DNA of 64,000 nt, taken from the NCBI GenBank assembly GCA_021397835.1, contig JAJFZO010000094.1, positions 8,346,001 through 8,410,000 of the forward strand, given 5' to 3'. Every line of letters begins with the position of its first letter. Within the stretch, counting starts at the first letter, position 1. This DNA comes from Moringa oleifera (lineage: Eukaryota > Streptophyta > Magnoliopsida > Brassicales > Moringaceae). Under the pieces are notes generated by a model. The model worked only from the letters and a program-made list of their open reading frames with translations, was not told the DNA's origin and ran no database searches. Positions 25,801 through 37,500 of the stretch are shown here, piece after piece. The position numbers and the translations under genes are program-made.

Positions 25801-28800
25801 CTACATATTTGAGTAACCAACTCGAACATGAACACGGTGCCATGAAGTGTTCAAAACCCCTCTCAAGTTCCATATGGTTTCAACATTTTCAGGTTGGACA
25901 TTTGCTGCTGAATCCACCTGCACATGGAGGAAAAACAGAGATCTTCATAACTTGCACATTAGGAGGCACAGAAAAGCAATGCAATCAGAACACCGATTTC
26001 CATGTAATTCCTATTTTTCATATGAGGTACCACATGAGATCTCATTAAGTATGACTAGATTAGTTGAGGACATAAGTTCTCAAACTTCATCAAATGATAG
26101 GTCAACACCATCGATCCGAGGAGCCACCAGAGCTTGCTATTATAGCTCACAGCCAACAATTCATTGACTGGTTTATGAACATGTGTGCATATATAAGACA
26201 ATCATGAACTGCAAACTTCAATTATGTATAGTAGTAATATCTGCAGTACTTAAGGGGTGCATAGACAAAGAAAAGGATACATCTCAAGGCTTCACAAGGG
26301 CTGAGAGCTTCTTCAATGGGTCCAAAGACAATTGCTAGTCTCAACTTTCAACCTGAGTCATTAATTGGTTTCTTGTCCAGGTTGGAAATCCTTGTTCCCC
26401 TCGTATTATCAGAAACCTCTTTATATGGGTTACTTCAGATTGAACACTTAGAGGAAGTGATTACAATACTGATGATTTTGTTGTCCACAGGAAAAAAAGA
26501 AATGATAAGGAAAAATAGGTATGTACCGCTTTGGCAACAATGTCAGTGCTATGCCAGACATCAAATGTGACCTCAAAAAGCACCCAAGCCCACTTGTCAC
26601 TGTTGATATCATCTGCAACATAAGGGATGCCAGTCTTCTGGAACCTGGAGGCTTCAACCCAGCTTTTGCCACCATCAACAGATACATCTACCCTCTCAAT
26701 TCCACGGCCACCTCCTGATACCGCATATCCTTTGACGGTTACCTGAAAGCATATATTATAGTAGAGAATCAAGGTTATTTTATCTGATAAACTATGTCTT
26801 CATGTGTATATATGACTCATAACAATCTTTAGTGCAAGAAGAAACAACCTTTCCAGGCTTTACAGCATTCTCGTCCTCCAAAGAACAAATTGCAGTCTGT
26901 AACCAGAAAAACTACAACTATTAGTCAGACTATTATAGCACTAGAAAAATTTGTGCTCTTGTTGAAAGTTCTTAAAGGACAATCAGATGGACATAGCATT
27001 TTCTCATGCTACCTTCGAAGTTTTCAGCTGTGTATTCCAATAAATTCTGATCCCAATCAAAAGTTAAAAGAGTTACCCAATAACTTGCATAAAAGGATGT
27101 TTTAAAGTTATGAATGCATTTTATCTAAGCTAAGCATTGAAGAATCTGCCAAAACAAAGAGACACCTGAACAGGGAAATCCATTTGCGGTCGCCTGGTAG
27201 ACCAATCAATGTTATTCCAATCCACTGATGGCGGAAACATTTTGTAATCCTTTTGCATAAAGAAACCCTATAAAGTGGCAAGCAAGCTCAATCATATGCT
27301 GGCATGAAAAAATCAATATTGTTTTGGAATAAAGAAAAAATAATCTCAACCTGGCATTCCTCTGCAATTATGTTGATGGAATCCAGCCATTTGACAGAAC
27401 GGGCACCTATAACACCAGGGACAACTACTCGTAATGGGTAACCATGATCCCTGTTGAGAGGCTTCAGGAATATAAAAATAGAGTGAGCTAGCAATACAAG
27501 AACCATTGAAATTATGCTCTCAGGTATTACAAATTGTCAAAAGAAAGACAACCACAGAATGAAAGGTGAAACACTCCCAAAAAATAAGTGAAGATTACGT
27601 GATCATTCTCCACATAGTTTACAGATGACACTCATGTCGGGATAAAAGAGTATTACAGTTCTGGAGTGGAAGGTAGTCTGTGATTCCTATATTATCTGTC
27701 TCTCTTTTCACTCTCGGTCTTTTCTCTCCCTTAATTCTATTCTGAGTAACTTCTCTCAGCAAGCAAATAAAATCTTAAACCTCTCCTTTCCAACCCTATT
27801 TCATTAATAATACATATATATACATTTATATATATATATATATATAACTCTTTTTCAATTGATAGCATATCACAAAACCTTATACATATTCTAGCTTTAA
27901 AGGCACCAAAACAACATGGACAGATTAATTTCCTGCAGAGCAAGAACATCAAGATTGAATATAACCTAATAATTATCTGCTTTCGATGATAGAAGTAGAC
28001 AAAGATTGAATTTTCAAGGTGAGCTCACAAACCTCTCCATTCATCTCATAAGCAAGTAAGACATCAGCTTCAGGATTTGTAGCCTGAATAAGTGGAATTG
28101 ATGCCTTGTATGGGCCTCCATTCTCCTCCTATAGTTCGTTGGTATTATAAATTATATCCAGTAAAACCCCCCCATAAAACAGTAGAGAGCTACAAATCGG
28201 CAGAGGAATTTGAGAAAAGTGAATAAAAAGCCAATGTTGCTACCTTACACTTGTCAATGCTTACAAACTCAACATGCTTTCCACCTGATCTGGTGGCGCT
28301 TGTCAACTTTGGTACTCCAACAAGTTCAAGAACATCAGCCAATTTAGCACCACCCCAGACAGCTGAAAGGATCAAGAGGCTAGCAGATAATATCTAATAG
28401 TAGAGGCATCCCTTATGCAAACCGATATCATGTTTTATCCATCTGAGAGTACAATATTTTCCTTATGTGCTACTGCATTATAGAAATGATTCTAACTCTG
28501 CAGATTCTGCATCAGTAAACAACTGCAGTGTACTGCAGCCACCTAAGTTACACTATAAAAGGACACTGAAAGTTCACATGTCCAGGAAATAGAAAACAAA
28601 CCATTTCCTACAGCAGCAACATCCCAGCCGACCCCTCTTACTGTCTTTACATTGCTCATGGCAGTCCTTCTGTTACCTGCACACTGTATAAGTGATACAT
28701 GCCAACTCATTCATACAACATGATCCTGGTACTGTGTCAAAACAAATTGCGGAACACATACTAGCAACATATGCATAGATAACCTTACCTGCAAAGTGGC

Positions 28801-30223
28801 AGTAACATTATATTTAGGGAGCTTCCTGTTATTAAACAGCAATGTCAATTCCTTATCCGATAAACTAAGTAAAATACACCAGAATACATACAATAAGACC
28901 CATTTTCTTCAAAGGAAGCCATTGATTATTTATTCATGTCAGTTGCTGGGGGGTAAAACATTCTGAACAATACATCACCACTTGAATCCTACCAGAAAAA
29001 GGATAATGGCAGGTTTGAACTCTAAGGCAAATATCAAAAAGATATCACAGAATCAAAGAGAAGGACTAAACAAGTGTTATAGCAGTTGTGCATAAATAGA
29101 ATCATTCAAACACAGAGCAGATGAAGTGAACTATGATCCTCCATCCTATTACTCACCTGATGTCCCTCATAAACAGCTTCTTCGAGTTCTCAATCAATCC
29201 AACAATTGGAACACAGTACCTGCTTTGCCAAACAAGTTTTGAAATCAGTGAAAATTACCCAGAAATTAAATGTTCTTAACATCCAACTAATGACCGAACA
29301 AAGAGCAAGCTTCTGACCTTTCTATATCATCAATTATTGGTATCGGTCCATGATTTCTCTTGTAGAACAAATCCACAGGTGTCACATAACAAGAAACCAA
29401 TGCTGAACGTGGTGGCTCAGCATTGAAGGGCTCCTGCACCATACAAAGAACATAGGCGCAATGTAGGATATGAATTAATATCACAAAGAAAGCTTGAAAG
29501 GGAAACAACCAGTTATTCTTAACACAACCCACCCACAAAAGATACTCCAAGTCTAATTGTACTAAAAATTAATAACCATGTAAACTTTACACCAATGGTG
29601 TGGCCTCAAAAGAAGATCAGACAGTCTCATAATAGATTAGACACAAGAAGATAACCCCTCTTAAGGCCAAAACACCCCAAATTATTCACAACACATTCTA
29701 AATAATTTTAAGCAGTACTGCTCCAAATTGATAGATTCTGCTGTCTCAAAACATTTCTTTTAACAGTTTTCGACTAAGTAAATGTACCTAGAAATTATAT
29801 TTCACAACCATTTCGCATAGAAACATAATTTCAGGGAAAATATATTCATCAAACAAGAAGCAGATGACAGAATCATAAGTTGAAATTCAATTCAATCCAA
29901 ATCAACACCAAGCTTCCTGCAGGAACTGAACAGAGACCAACCACACACAAAATTTCTGAAGAAGAGTGCCTGTCTTTCATCTTTGCGAATCAAAATTCAT
30001 GCGGAAGAAAAACAGAATGAGCCACTTTTGCAATTGAGAAGAGATGGATCAAACGGTTTTATCCAATTATTCTAACATCGAAATACATAGGCACACGATA
30101 CATTTGGCATACATGCGCGTCAATAATAGATTAAGAAATGAAGCTTTCCTTGGAGTTGATACGAAGACAAGGGTGACGAGGTGGTTCCTCTGAATAATCA
30201 GACGGTCCTCGTAATCCCGGCAT
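25801..30223 (-). CDS. SOX: Sulfite oxidase (peroxisomal, molybdenum cofactor)
   Basis: Oxidises sulfite to sulfate in peroxisomes using Mo-pterin and O2; the plant enzyme lacks the heme domain. Twelve exons: 30223-30149, 29433-29318, 29219-29157, 28825-28789, 28683-28602, 28362-28244, 28128-28033, 27461-27351, 27267-27166, 26896-26849, 26742-26527, 25917-25801. They join to 393 residues, the same length as Arabidopsis SO. The Mo-ligating cysteine is Cys98, the first residue of exon 5 ([11 protein letters not shown]). Other landmarks are [18 protein letters not shown] at the N-terminus, [20 protein letters not shown] and the dimerisation domain [19 protein letters not shown]. The protein ends YSNM; SNM resembles the SNL peroxisomal signal of the Arabidopsis protein. 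Intron 1 begins GA, not GT: exon 1 must end AAG at 30149 and intron sequence begins GAAAGC. No in-phase GT alternative exists before a stop. All other introns are GT-AG. Confidence 0.92.
27827..27846. repeat. TA dinucleotide microsatellite
   Basis: Ten TA units inside sulfite oxidase intron 7. Confidence 0.85.
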
Positions 30224-30902
30224 TCTCGAAGCTCCCGTATGGGCGCCTCTGTGCGCGAACACTCACCGTACCTAGGGGGGAGGGAGAGAGAGAATGAGAA
30301 GCGAGAGAGTATCTTTGGGTTTTATGTTGCGGGAAGTGAGAATACAGTGCGATGCTTACAGTAAAGACCCAGGCGGTTCAATGTTTTAGCTCTCAGATCC
30401 GTCAATCGCCGTTCATACAATTGCGAACGTGGGCCCGCTGCGCGACTGAGATGATCACAACGGAGCTGACAAATTGGAATTTTGTGGGTTTTGTTGCTGC
30501 CCGTGAGTTGTGACCTGTTTCATTTGGCATGTCGCGTTTACTTTCTCGGAGAGAACAAATAAATTGGACTGTTCCAATCCAACAGAGGATGTCTAGTGAC
30601 GATACAGAGAAATTTATCGCCAATATGGAATCGGATACAGAATGAATAGATGATATTATAAAAATGAACAGTCCTCTCCTAGAGGAGAAGTGACAACTTT
30701 TCTCGTGGTCAAAAAAAACTTAATACCTTAATATTTTTACAAACCTGAGAACACTTTATTTAGTTGTGCAAATGATCCGAATCTTACAGGAACTCCAGAA
30801 GAAACTTCCTTAGTTGAACTCAAAGTCAACTCCTTGAAAGCTCTGCACTTGGATCTCAAATAGCACAGCATCATGCAATTCCCTTCTTCCTCAAGCAAGA
30901 CA
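30224..30902. other. Divergent promoter, sulfite oxidase / DUF642 gene
   Basis: Head-to-head spacer of about 680 bases. A purine-rich GA tract at 30280-30310 probably lies in the sulfite oxidase 5'UTR or core promoter. No obvious TATA box on either side. Confidence 0.4.
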
Positions 30903-32299
30903 ATGGAGTCTCAACTACTCTTTCTCCTCATTCTCTTTCTGGGTTTGGCGTCTGCAGGTGAAATCAGCAGCGTACTTTGCAATTTCATCACCCAGCTTTT
31001 GGTTTCTGATTATTTTCATTTTTTTTGTATCTGACACTGTTTATCTTCATCCACAGTTGTTCTGCAGAATCCGGATTTTGAATCCCCGCCATCGAACTTG
31101 CCGGAAAACTCCACCACTCCCTTTCTGTTGCTCAGCGAAAACAGTACGATTCCTGGATGGACGTTCCAGGGGACAGTTCAGTATGTCACTGCCAGTGAAA
31201 CCATAGGACTGCCAGACAGTGGGCATGCTTTGCAGTTGGCTCAAGATGGCAAGATCAACCAGACTTTCAGTGCCAATGGTGATGAGGTGAACTACATACT
31301 CACTTTCACCATTGTCCCCGGAGTTCGCAATTGTTCAACCAGCGCTGATGTAATGGTGTCTGCTCCAGACAGTAAAGGGGTCTTCTCGTTGGATCAGCAT
31401 TATGGGAAGGAGACATGGCAGAGTTACAGTCATTACTTGGGATTTTGGGGACAAGAAGAACCCATTAACCTTGTAATAGAAAGCCAAACAACAGAGTCTG
31501 ATGCCGACTGTTGGCCAATAGTTGACACTTTTCTTGTCAAAACCATTGGAAACCTGGTCCAAGGCAACGGTAAGTATACTTCAGCCAGCAAATTTCATGA
31601 TTGTTCAGTATAGTTAATCCTAATGTTAATCTAAATCGTTGTTTAAATGGGATTTTGAATCTGAGAATGTGACTTATGAATGTATTCCTAATTTTCTTGC
31701 CTGCAATTTTGTTGGGTCACACAGACAACCTATTGCTTAATGGAGGATTTGAATATGGCCCTGATTTCTTGAGCAACTCCACTGAAGGAATTCTACTTAA
31801 TCCAGCTCCAAGTCTTGTTCAATCCCCGTTGACGCAATGGTCTGTCATAGGAAGAATCAAATACATAGACTCCAAGCATTTCTTCGTCCCACAAGGTTCT
31901 GCTGCAATAGAGCTCGTCTCAGGGGCTTCAGGAGGCATACAGACAGCAACAACACTGACGGAAGGCTCCTCATACGAATTGAGGTTTACACTTGGAGACG
32001 CTAATGATGGATGTGAAGGAGATTTCCTGGTTGGAGTCCGAACAGGATCAACAGCTCAGAATTTTACTTTCCACAGCATCGGGACTGGCTCAGCCTTCAA
32101 TTACAGTTTGGCTTTCATGGCAGGCTCAAGAGCAACTCAAATCAGCTTTCTCAGCTATGTCACAAGCCAGACAAAAGATGGTGTGCACTGTGGTCCGGTT
32201 GTGGATGATGTGATCCTGCGTGCCTCTAGTGGACTAAAATCATCAGAAATTAAGTGCGGGTTTCTCATTTTTTTGTGGTTCTTGTTAGCCATTCTGTAA
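30903..32299 (+). CDS. DUF642 cell-wall protein, probably GPI-anchored
   Basis: DUF642 proteins are plant-specific extracellular proteins with two galactose-binding-like modules; some bind pectin methylesterase or cellulose. Exons 30903-30957, 31057-31569 and 31725-32299 join in phase to give 380 residues. Residues 1-18 are a signal peptide (LLFLLILFLGLASA). Module 1 starts VVLQNPDFESPP and contains the C-x-V pattern around FTIVPGVRNCSTSADV and DADCWPIVDTFLVK. Module 2 starts DNLLLNGGFEYGPDF and ends DGVHCGPVVDDVILR. These paired starts (N-x-x-F-E) and paired C-G/W-P-V-(V/I)-D ends are the family hallmarks. The last about 15 residues (CGFLIFLWFLLAIL) are hydrophobic after a Ser-rich stretch, which fits GPI attachment and the At1g29980/At2g34510 branch. 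Several N-glycosylation sequons are present. Confidence 0.88.
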
Positions 32300-32636
32300 T
32301 AACTGAGTCGTGATTTCAAGGGGCTGGTCTGGCTGATATTGAAGCTCTTTCATTGCCATCAATGGTGGATTCGCTGGTATTGGTTTTGAGTTTTTTCTTT
32401 TTTCTGTATTATTATTATTTATTTTTCTATTTGTGATTGGTAACAGTAGAAGAATTCGAGTCTTTATTGACAAAGACCTTTGCCTATTCTGGGAGAAATC
32501 AATGATTAACATTGTATGGAACCATGAACATCAATAAAAGATCACGCCACATTATCACCATGCTTGCCATCTTCTCTTTTATTTGGAAAACCATTTCCGC
32601 ACTCTAATCATTTTATTCTGTCTTGATCTTCCTTCG
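32300..32636. other. Convergent 3' spacer
   Basis: 3'UTRs of the DUF642 gene and the repeat-protein gene; T-rich, nothing else seen. Confidence 0.4.
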
Positions 32637-33521
32637 TTAACCCTTCAGCTTCCAAGAAGTAGGACTTGGTGATGGCATTGTCCTCAATTCCTGTAGCCGA
32701 GAAGCCAACCCATAGCTGTTTGCATCATCGTTCCATGGCCATGGCTCTGAAGCTGATCTGACGCTAACCTTTCTTGTAAATTCTGAACTATGGCTGCTTG
32801 CATCATTGATCCATGGCTCTGAAGCTGGTAGGAAGTCAACCTTTCCTGTAAGCTCTGAACTATCGCTGCTTGAATCATCAATCCATGGCTCCGAAGCTGG
32901 TAGGAAGCTAACCTTTCTTGTAAGCTCTGAACTACCGCTGCCTGTATCATCGATCCATGGCTCTGAAGCTGGAAGGAAGCCAACCTTTCCTGTAAGCTCT
33001 GAACTATCGCTGCTTGAATCATCGATCCATGGCTCAGAAGCTGGTAGGAAGCTAACCTTTCTTGTAAGCTCTGACCTACGGCTGCTTGTATCATCGATCC
33101 ATGGCTCTGAATCTGGAAGGAAGCCAACCTTTCCTGTAAGCTCTGAACTATCGCTGCTTGAATCATCCATCCATGGCTCCGGAGCTGGTAAGAAGCTAAT
33201 CTTTCTTGTAAGCTCTGAACTACCACTGCTTGCACCATGGATCCATGGCTCTGAAGCTGGTAGGAAGCTAACCTTTCTTGTAAGCTCTGAGCTATCGCTG
33301 TTTTCATCTCTGCTCCTTGGCCATGGCTCTGAAGCTGGTAGGTAACTGACCTTTCTGGGAGAAAGAGTTGGTGTAGCCCAGAGTTTGCGTGGCAAGCTCT
33401 GGTTGTCTTCTGGGAACATTGGCTGGTCAGTAGAGTGAGTAAGAGGCAGAAGAACAGATGACAGGAAGAGTAAAGCTGCCAAGGCGGAGGAAGAAAATGA
33501 GAGTCTGGAGATGGGAGCCAT
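32637..33521 (-). CDS. Secreted tandem-repeat protein, possible peptide precursor
   Basis: I recognise no family. Single exon of 294 residues from the ATG at 33521; a longer frame starts at 33590, but a TATA box inside that extension (33570-33575) supports the internal start. Residues 1-30 are a clear signal peptide (ALAALLFLSSVLLPLTHS). Residues about 53-272 are nine units, eight of them exactly 24 residues (81-272), each carrying the core VSFLPASEPW followed by an acidic/Ser-rich linker ending SEL. Each unit is preceded by TRK or TGK. From residue 105 TRK and TGK units alternate, giving a 48-residue higher-order repeat. There is no cysteine in the repeats and no membrane segment after the signal peptide. 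The unbroken frame through nine copies, the conserved core and the variable linkers suggest selection on protein. A precursor releasing several similar short peptides is possible, with cuts near the Arg-Lys pairs; a structural wall protein is the alternative. Confidence 0.72.
   Translation of the reverse strand: MAPISRLSFSSSALAALLFLSSVLLPLTHSTDQPMFPEDNQSLPRKLWATPTLSPRKVSYLPASEPWPRSRDENSDSSELTRKVSFLPASEPWIHGASSGSSELTRKISFLPAPEPWMDDSSSDSSELTGKVGFLPDSEPWIDDTSSRRSELTRKVSFLPASEPWIDDSSSDSSELTGKVGFLPASEPWIDDTGSGSSELTRKVSFLPASEPWIDDSSSDSSELTGKVDFLPASEPWINDASSHSSEFTRKVSVRSASEPWPWNDDANSYGLASRLQELRTMPSPSPTSWKLKG
32706..33281 (-). repeat. Eight 72-bp coding tandem repeats (144-bp higher-order period)
   Basis: Eight in-frame 72-base units encode residues 81-272 of the secreted repeat protein; a ninth, less regular unit lies just upstream to about 33365. 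Alternate units resemble each other more than neighbours do, so the latest duplications probably involved pairs of units. Confidence 0.95.
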
Positions 33522-33569
33522 GACTGGTTCTGGTGTTGGTGTGGCAAAGCTAAGCAAGGAGAGTAAGCA

Positions 33570-33575
33570 TTTATA
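33570..33575 (-). promoter_or_regulatory. TATA box of the repeat-protein gene
   Basis: TATAAA reads on the minus strand 49 bases before the ATG at 33521. The usual spacing puts transcription start near 33540, giving a leader of roughly 20 bases and leaving out the upstream in-frame ATG at 33590. Confidence 0.5.
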
Positions 33576-34559
33576 GCAGGAGGAATCCATGGCATGGCTT
33601 CGGCATGCTTGGCTGGCTGAAGGGCAGACTGGCGTGTCACTAATGAAGCTGCTGTATCTGGTTAATTTGATCGAACTAAGTTGCCAATTTTATGGATGCA
33701 TCAAGAGAGGGGATCCTCCAATCTTAAAAAAAAAAAAAAAAAAAGTCTGAGCAGGCGAGAGCTCACTAAACATGGAAGAAATGTGAGACAGGAAAGTACC
33801 CTTTTTTATTTTTTTTAAAAAATCTGCTCATAATACCTGTTTTTTTGTGTCTGTAATCATTATTTTAAAATAATAAATAAGTAAATGAAATATATAAATT
33901 GTTATGTTTTAAAAAAAATCAACACAATTTAAATCAGCTAAAACATCTAACCTTTGAACGATAATAATCATCCATCACAGAGGTAAATTTCCAATCCTTG
34001 TTGGGCGTATCATGCAGATTAACAGAACAGTAAGGCATACAGATATTGTGAAAGTCGAAATAGGAAGCAGAATCATCGAATTGGCTCCAAGAAAGTGATA
34101 TAGAGATAAATTTCTTGTGTATTTAATGAACTGTTCAAAAAGAGTAACTATACAGTGATGGGAATCTACAAGGTAAATTTACAGTGACCTGTATTGTCCT
34201 TGAGAAGTATAGACCTACACAAGAAGCCGCCATATGACCCCTTTGTTGTAAATTTACAGTGACCGTATATATTGACGATGTTCTATAGTGGACACAAGTG
34301 CTTGAGAAACACTTGTTTCCTCTTCTGTCATTTCTGCTGTCTTTTAAGTATCATTTCATTTGATAGAAGAAACGCCAAGCTAACAAATCATGCTAGAGGG
34401 GACCTGAATAAACATCCAATCCAGTGAACCAATGGAATCAGGCATAGGATCTGCATGGCTTGTCATGCCATATTAGAAACGTACGTAAATTAAGTTGAAG
34501 ACATGATTGAATCAGCAATAATGTAATGAATACCTATCAAGTTGTAGTTTAGGGCAATG
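33576..34559. other. Upstream region of repeat gene and M48 3' flank
   Basis: Non-coding, with a 19-base A-run at 33726-33744 and AT-rich sequence to about 33930. No gene recognised. Confidence 0.4.
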
Positions 34560-37500
34560 CTAAACTTTTTGTACGGGATTCATCTGTATGGCACGCTTTA
34601 GAAGATTTCTGTAGTCTTCACTTCTCGACCATTCATCAATTTCACGAGCACGTAGAACAGGCAGGGGATGAGAAAGTTGTCTCGTTTGAGCATTTCTAAA
34701 CACAACGAGTCAATTAGACAATGAAAGGTCCCAAAACTGTTGGAGTCTCTGCTCATGCTCTTGCTTACCTTATATACCACCCCACTGGGCTTGAAGAAGC
34801 TTTGTCATAAGAACGAGCTTGCTCCAGAAATGCATCTACATTTAGTTGATCAGCCATAGATGGACAGCCCCCAGCTAACTTCATCAAAACAGACATGACT
34901 ACCTCTTGTAGGAGAATCAAAAGGAAAATTGACAAAATGAAATTAGCTATACATTGTTAGAGATATAAATTCCAGAACGTGTAGTTTTAGTATTCTCTCT
35001 TTTTTCTGCAATACCTTAGGGTCTTGGGCAACAAGAAGGGCTGCACGATCACAAGTTAGCTCTGCTGCTCGGAGCCAACGAAATAATTGGTCTTCTAAAC
35101 TCTGAGCAATCAACCCACCGAGTCCTGTGGACAACACAGGTATTAAGAACTCCACTATATGCATGGTGCCGGAGTGCTGAAACATGCAGCCATGTGCAGG
35201 ATTCAGACCCATATTCAGAGGTACCTCAGACAAAGATTTGCATTTTCAAGTCATGAAAAAAACAAGGGAACACATATAGCTTCTACACCATTATTTACCA
35301 TGATGATGTACACCTTACAATTTTATTTATAGCAACAATGAATGAAGACACAGCTCCTTTCTAATAATTAAACACCTTCCTTAAACATGGGAACCATGTA
35401 ACAGTCATATCACATTATTCAGATATAAAACAATCATGATCCTAAAAGACCATTAACCTAAAAATCTATAATTTCTCATTGTCTAGTGGAAGAACCTCTC
35501 AAATTGTGACTTCTGGTTTTACTATCCACCTACTCTCCTGTCATGCGTAGAACAATTATAATGAAACAAAATGTAGAATAGCTTCAACTAAAATACCTAC
35601 CAGGTATTGTATAGGCTCCAAGGGTGAGAATATTTGCAAATGTGAGCCATACACCATGATCGCATTTCAGATGACCCAATTCATGAGCCAAAACAGCCTA
35701 GTTTTAAGTTTGAATAGCAGGAAGTCAATAGCAATTCATCATTGGAAATACAGCATAATTAGGAAAGTTATTATCCAAATAATTCTATTTGTTTCAACAG
35801 ATATCTACACAATTGTACTCTTATATCAAAAAAAAAAAAAAAGAGGGCCAAGGTAAGATGCATATATAAGCACGTGCTTTCCTATCATTCACATACATAT
35901 AATTATATAAATATAGTTACCAATTGAAATATCTAGAAAGAGCAATAAACTGGAAAAAGGTAGGACTTAGAAACAACTAAACAAGAACCAGCAAAGACAT
36001 CTTTAAATTATAACAAGAAAAAAGACATTGAAAATGAAGCTTGGTTAAGAATATCTCAAGCAGCATTTAAGACCCTAGACAAGAAGGGTTGGAAACAAGG
36101 ATGTACATGCAAGTAAAATGCTAACAAAGAGAGAATAAAAACCTGCAACTCCTTTTTTGTCAGAAGCTCTACGAGGCTAGTATGAACAACAATAAATGGC
36201 TTTTTACCACTTATTGCCAGTGTATATGCATTTGGCACAGGACTTTGACGCACATATAGATCAGGAGTCTCCGTGTTCAATATTTCAGTAGCCTCGGTCA
36301 ACAATCGATAAAGATCAGAAAGCTGATACAATATGCCAACAACGCAAAAATATATCAGCTGAAAGATGTCGAACCTAACTTTTCAGACACATATGAGAAC
36401 ATATTTGGTTCAAACACTGAAACCCATGAAACATTGACATGTGAAAGAAACTAAAAACCATGATAACCTATTAGGAACACTCACAAATGCAACCAATTCT
36501 ACATACCTATGCAACTTGAATCCTACCAGACTTCCAATCAGATTTGAGATGACACAGATAGGTGATCAAATGAGATGAAAAACTCCAGAACAAATGTTAA
36601 TTATGTGCGAACAAGGAATGCAACACAAAAAGGTTAAGTTAAAGCATCAACCAAGTTCTTCAGGTGATAGCCTTTCGCATTATTACATAATAAAAAATTA
36701 TGGTTATGCTGTTCTATAAAACAATATGACTAATCTAGTACGTTCGAGCGAAAACATTTATTGAAATTGCACAATGATAAGCATTTTGTTCAAGATTTTA
36801 CGTTCTTGGGTGCCTCAGACCACCCAATGCTTTCACCACCTGAACCCAGGTCAACATGGTATAGTCACCACTTAAAATACTTCAGCTAGAAGATAACATT
36901 TGTAAATGAGTTTTGGCTATTCTGAAAACCAAAGCTCGAAAGAGACTTGAGTAAAAGACTTCATAAGTATGATTTCGAGCTTATGAAACCATTTAAAAAT
37001 ATGTTAAAATCCACTTTACCCTTCAAACACATATGCACATAATATTTCCACCTAAATAATAACCAGTTGCAAGATTTCATATTTTCATGAAAAGTACAAA
37101 CAATATATATAACTATTTGAACTATCAGAGTATGTCTATCATCCTTTACCACCTTGTTCAACAATTTTCAACTAACCTGATTCTTAGAAACAAGAACAGA
37201 AGTCCCCATATTCTCAAGAAGCATGATTTGCTCTGTTACTGATCCTGCAATGTAAGAGATAACTATTAAACACGGTAACTGAAATAAGAAGATCAAATAA
37301 AAGCAAAACAAATATATTTAGCTAAGGAACAGTGATCGTTAAATGAGATTCACAATATTCAATAATACTAGACCAAATATTACCCTCAGATTGCCAGCTC
37401 ATAATGTCAATCAAGGAATTGTAGCCTCAATATTTAAAAAATAAAATTAATTAATTAAAAAAAGGATTGGGCGTTGAATTCATAGAAGTTATTGTATTTC

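Noticed and set aside
32806..33345. A 179-codon antisense frame across the repeat region
   Set aside because: Same periodicity artefact on the opposite strand; no start context or family match.
32684..33640. A 318-codon open frame overlapping the repeat protein in another frame on the minus strand
   Set aside because: The 72-base period is divisible by three, so a stop-free unit gives an open frame in every copy. This frame has no signal peptide at a sensible start, and its repeats (SLQERLASYQLQSHG) lack conserved/variable structure.
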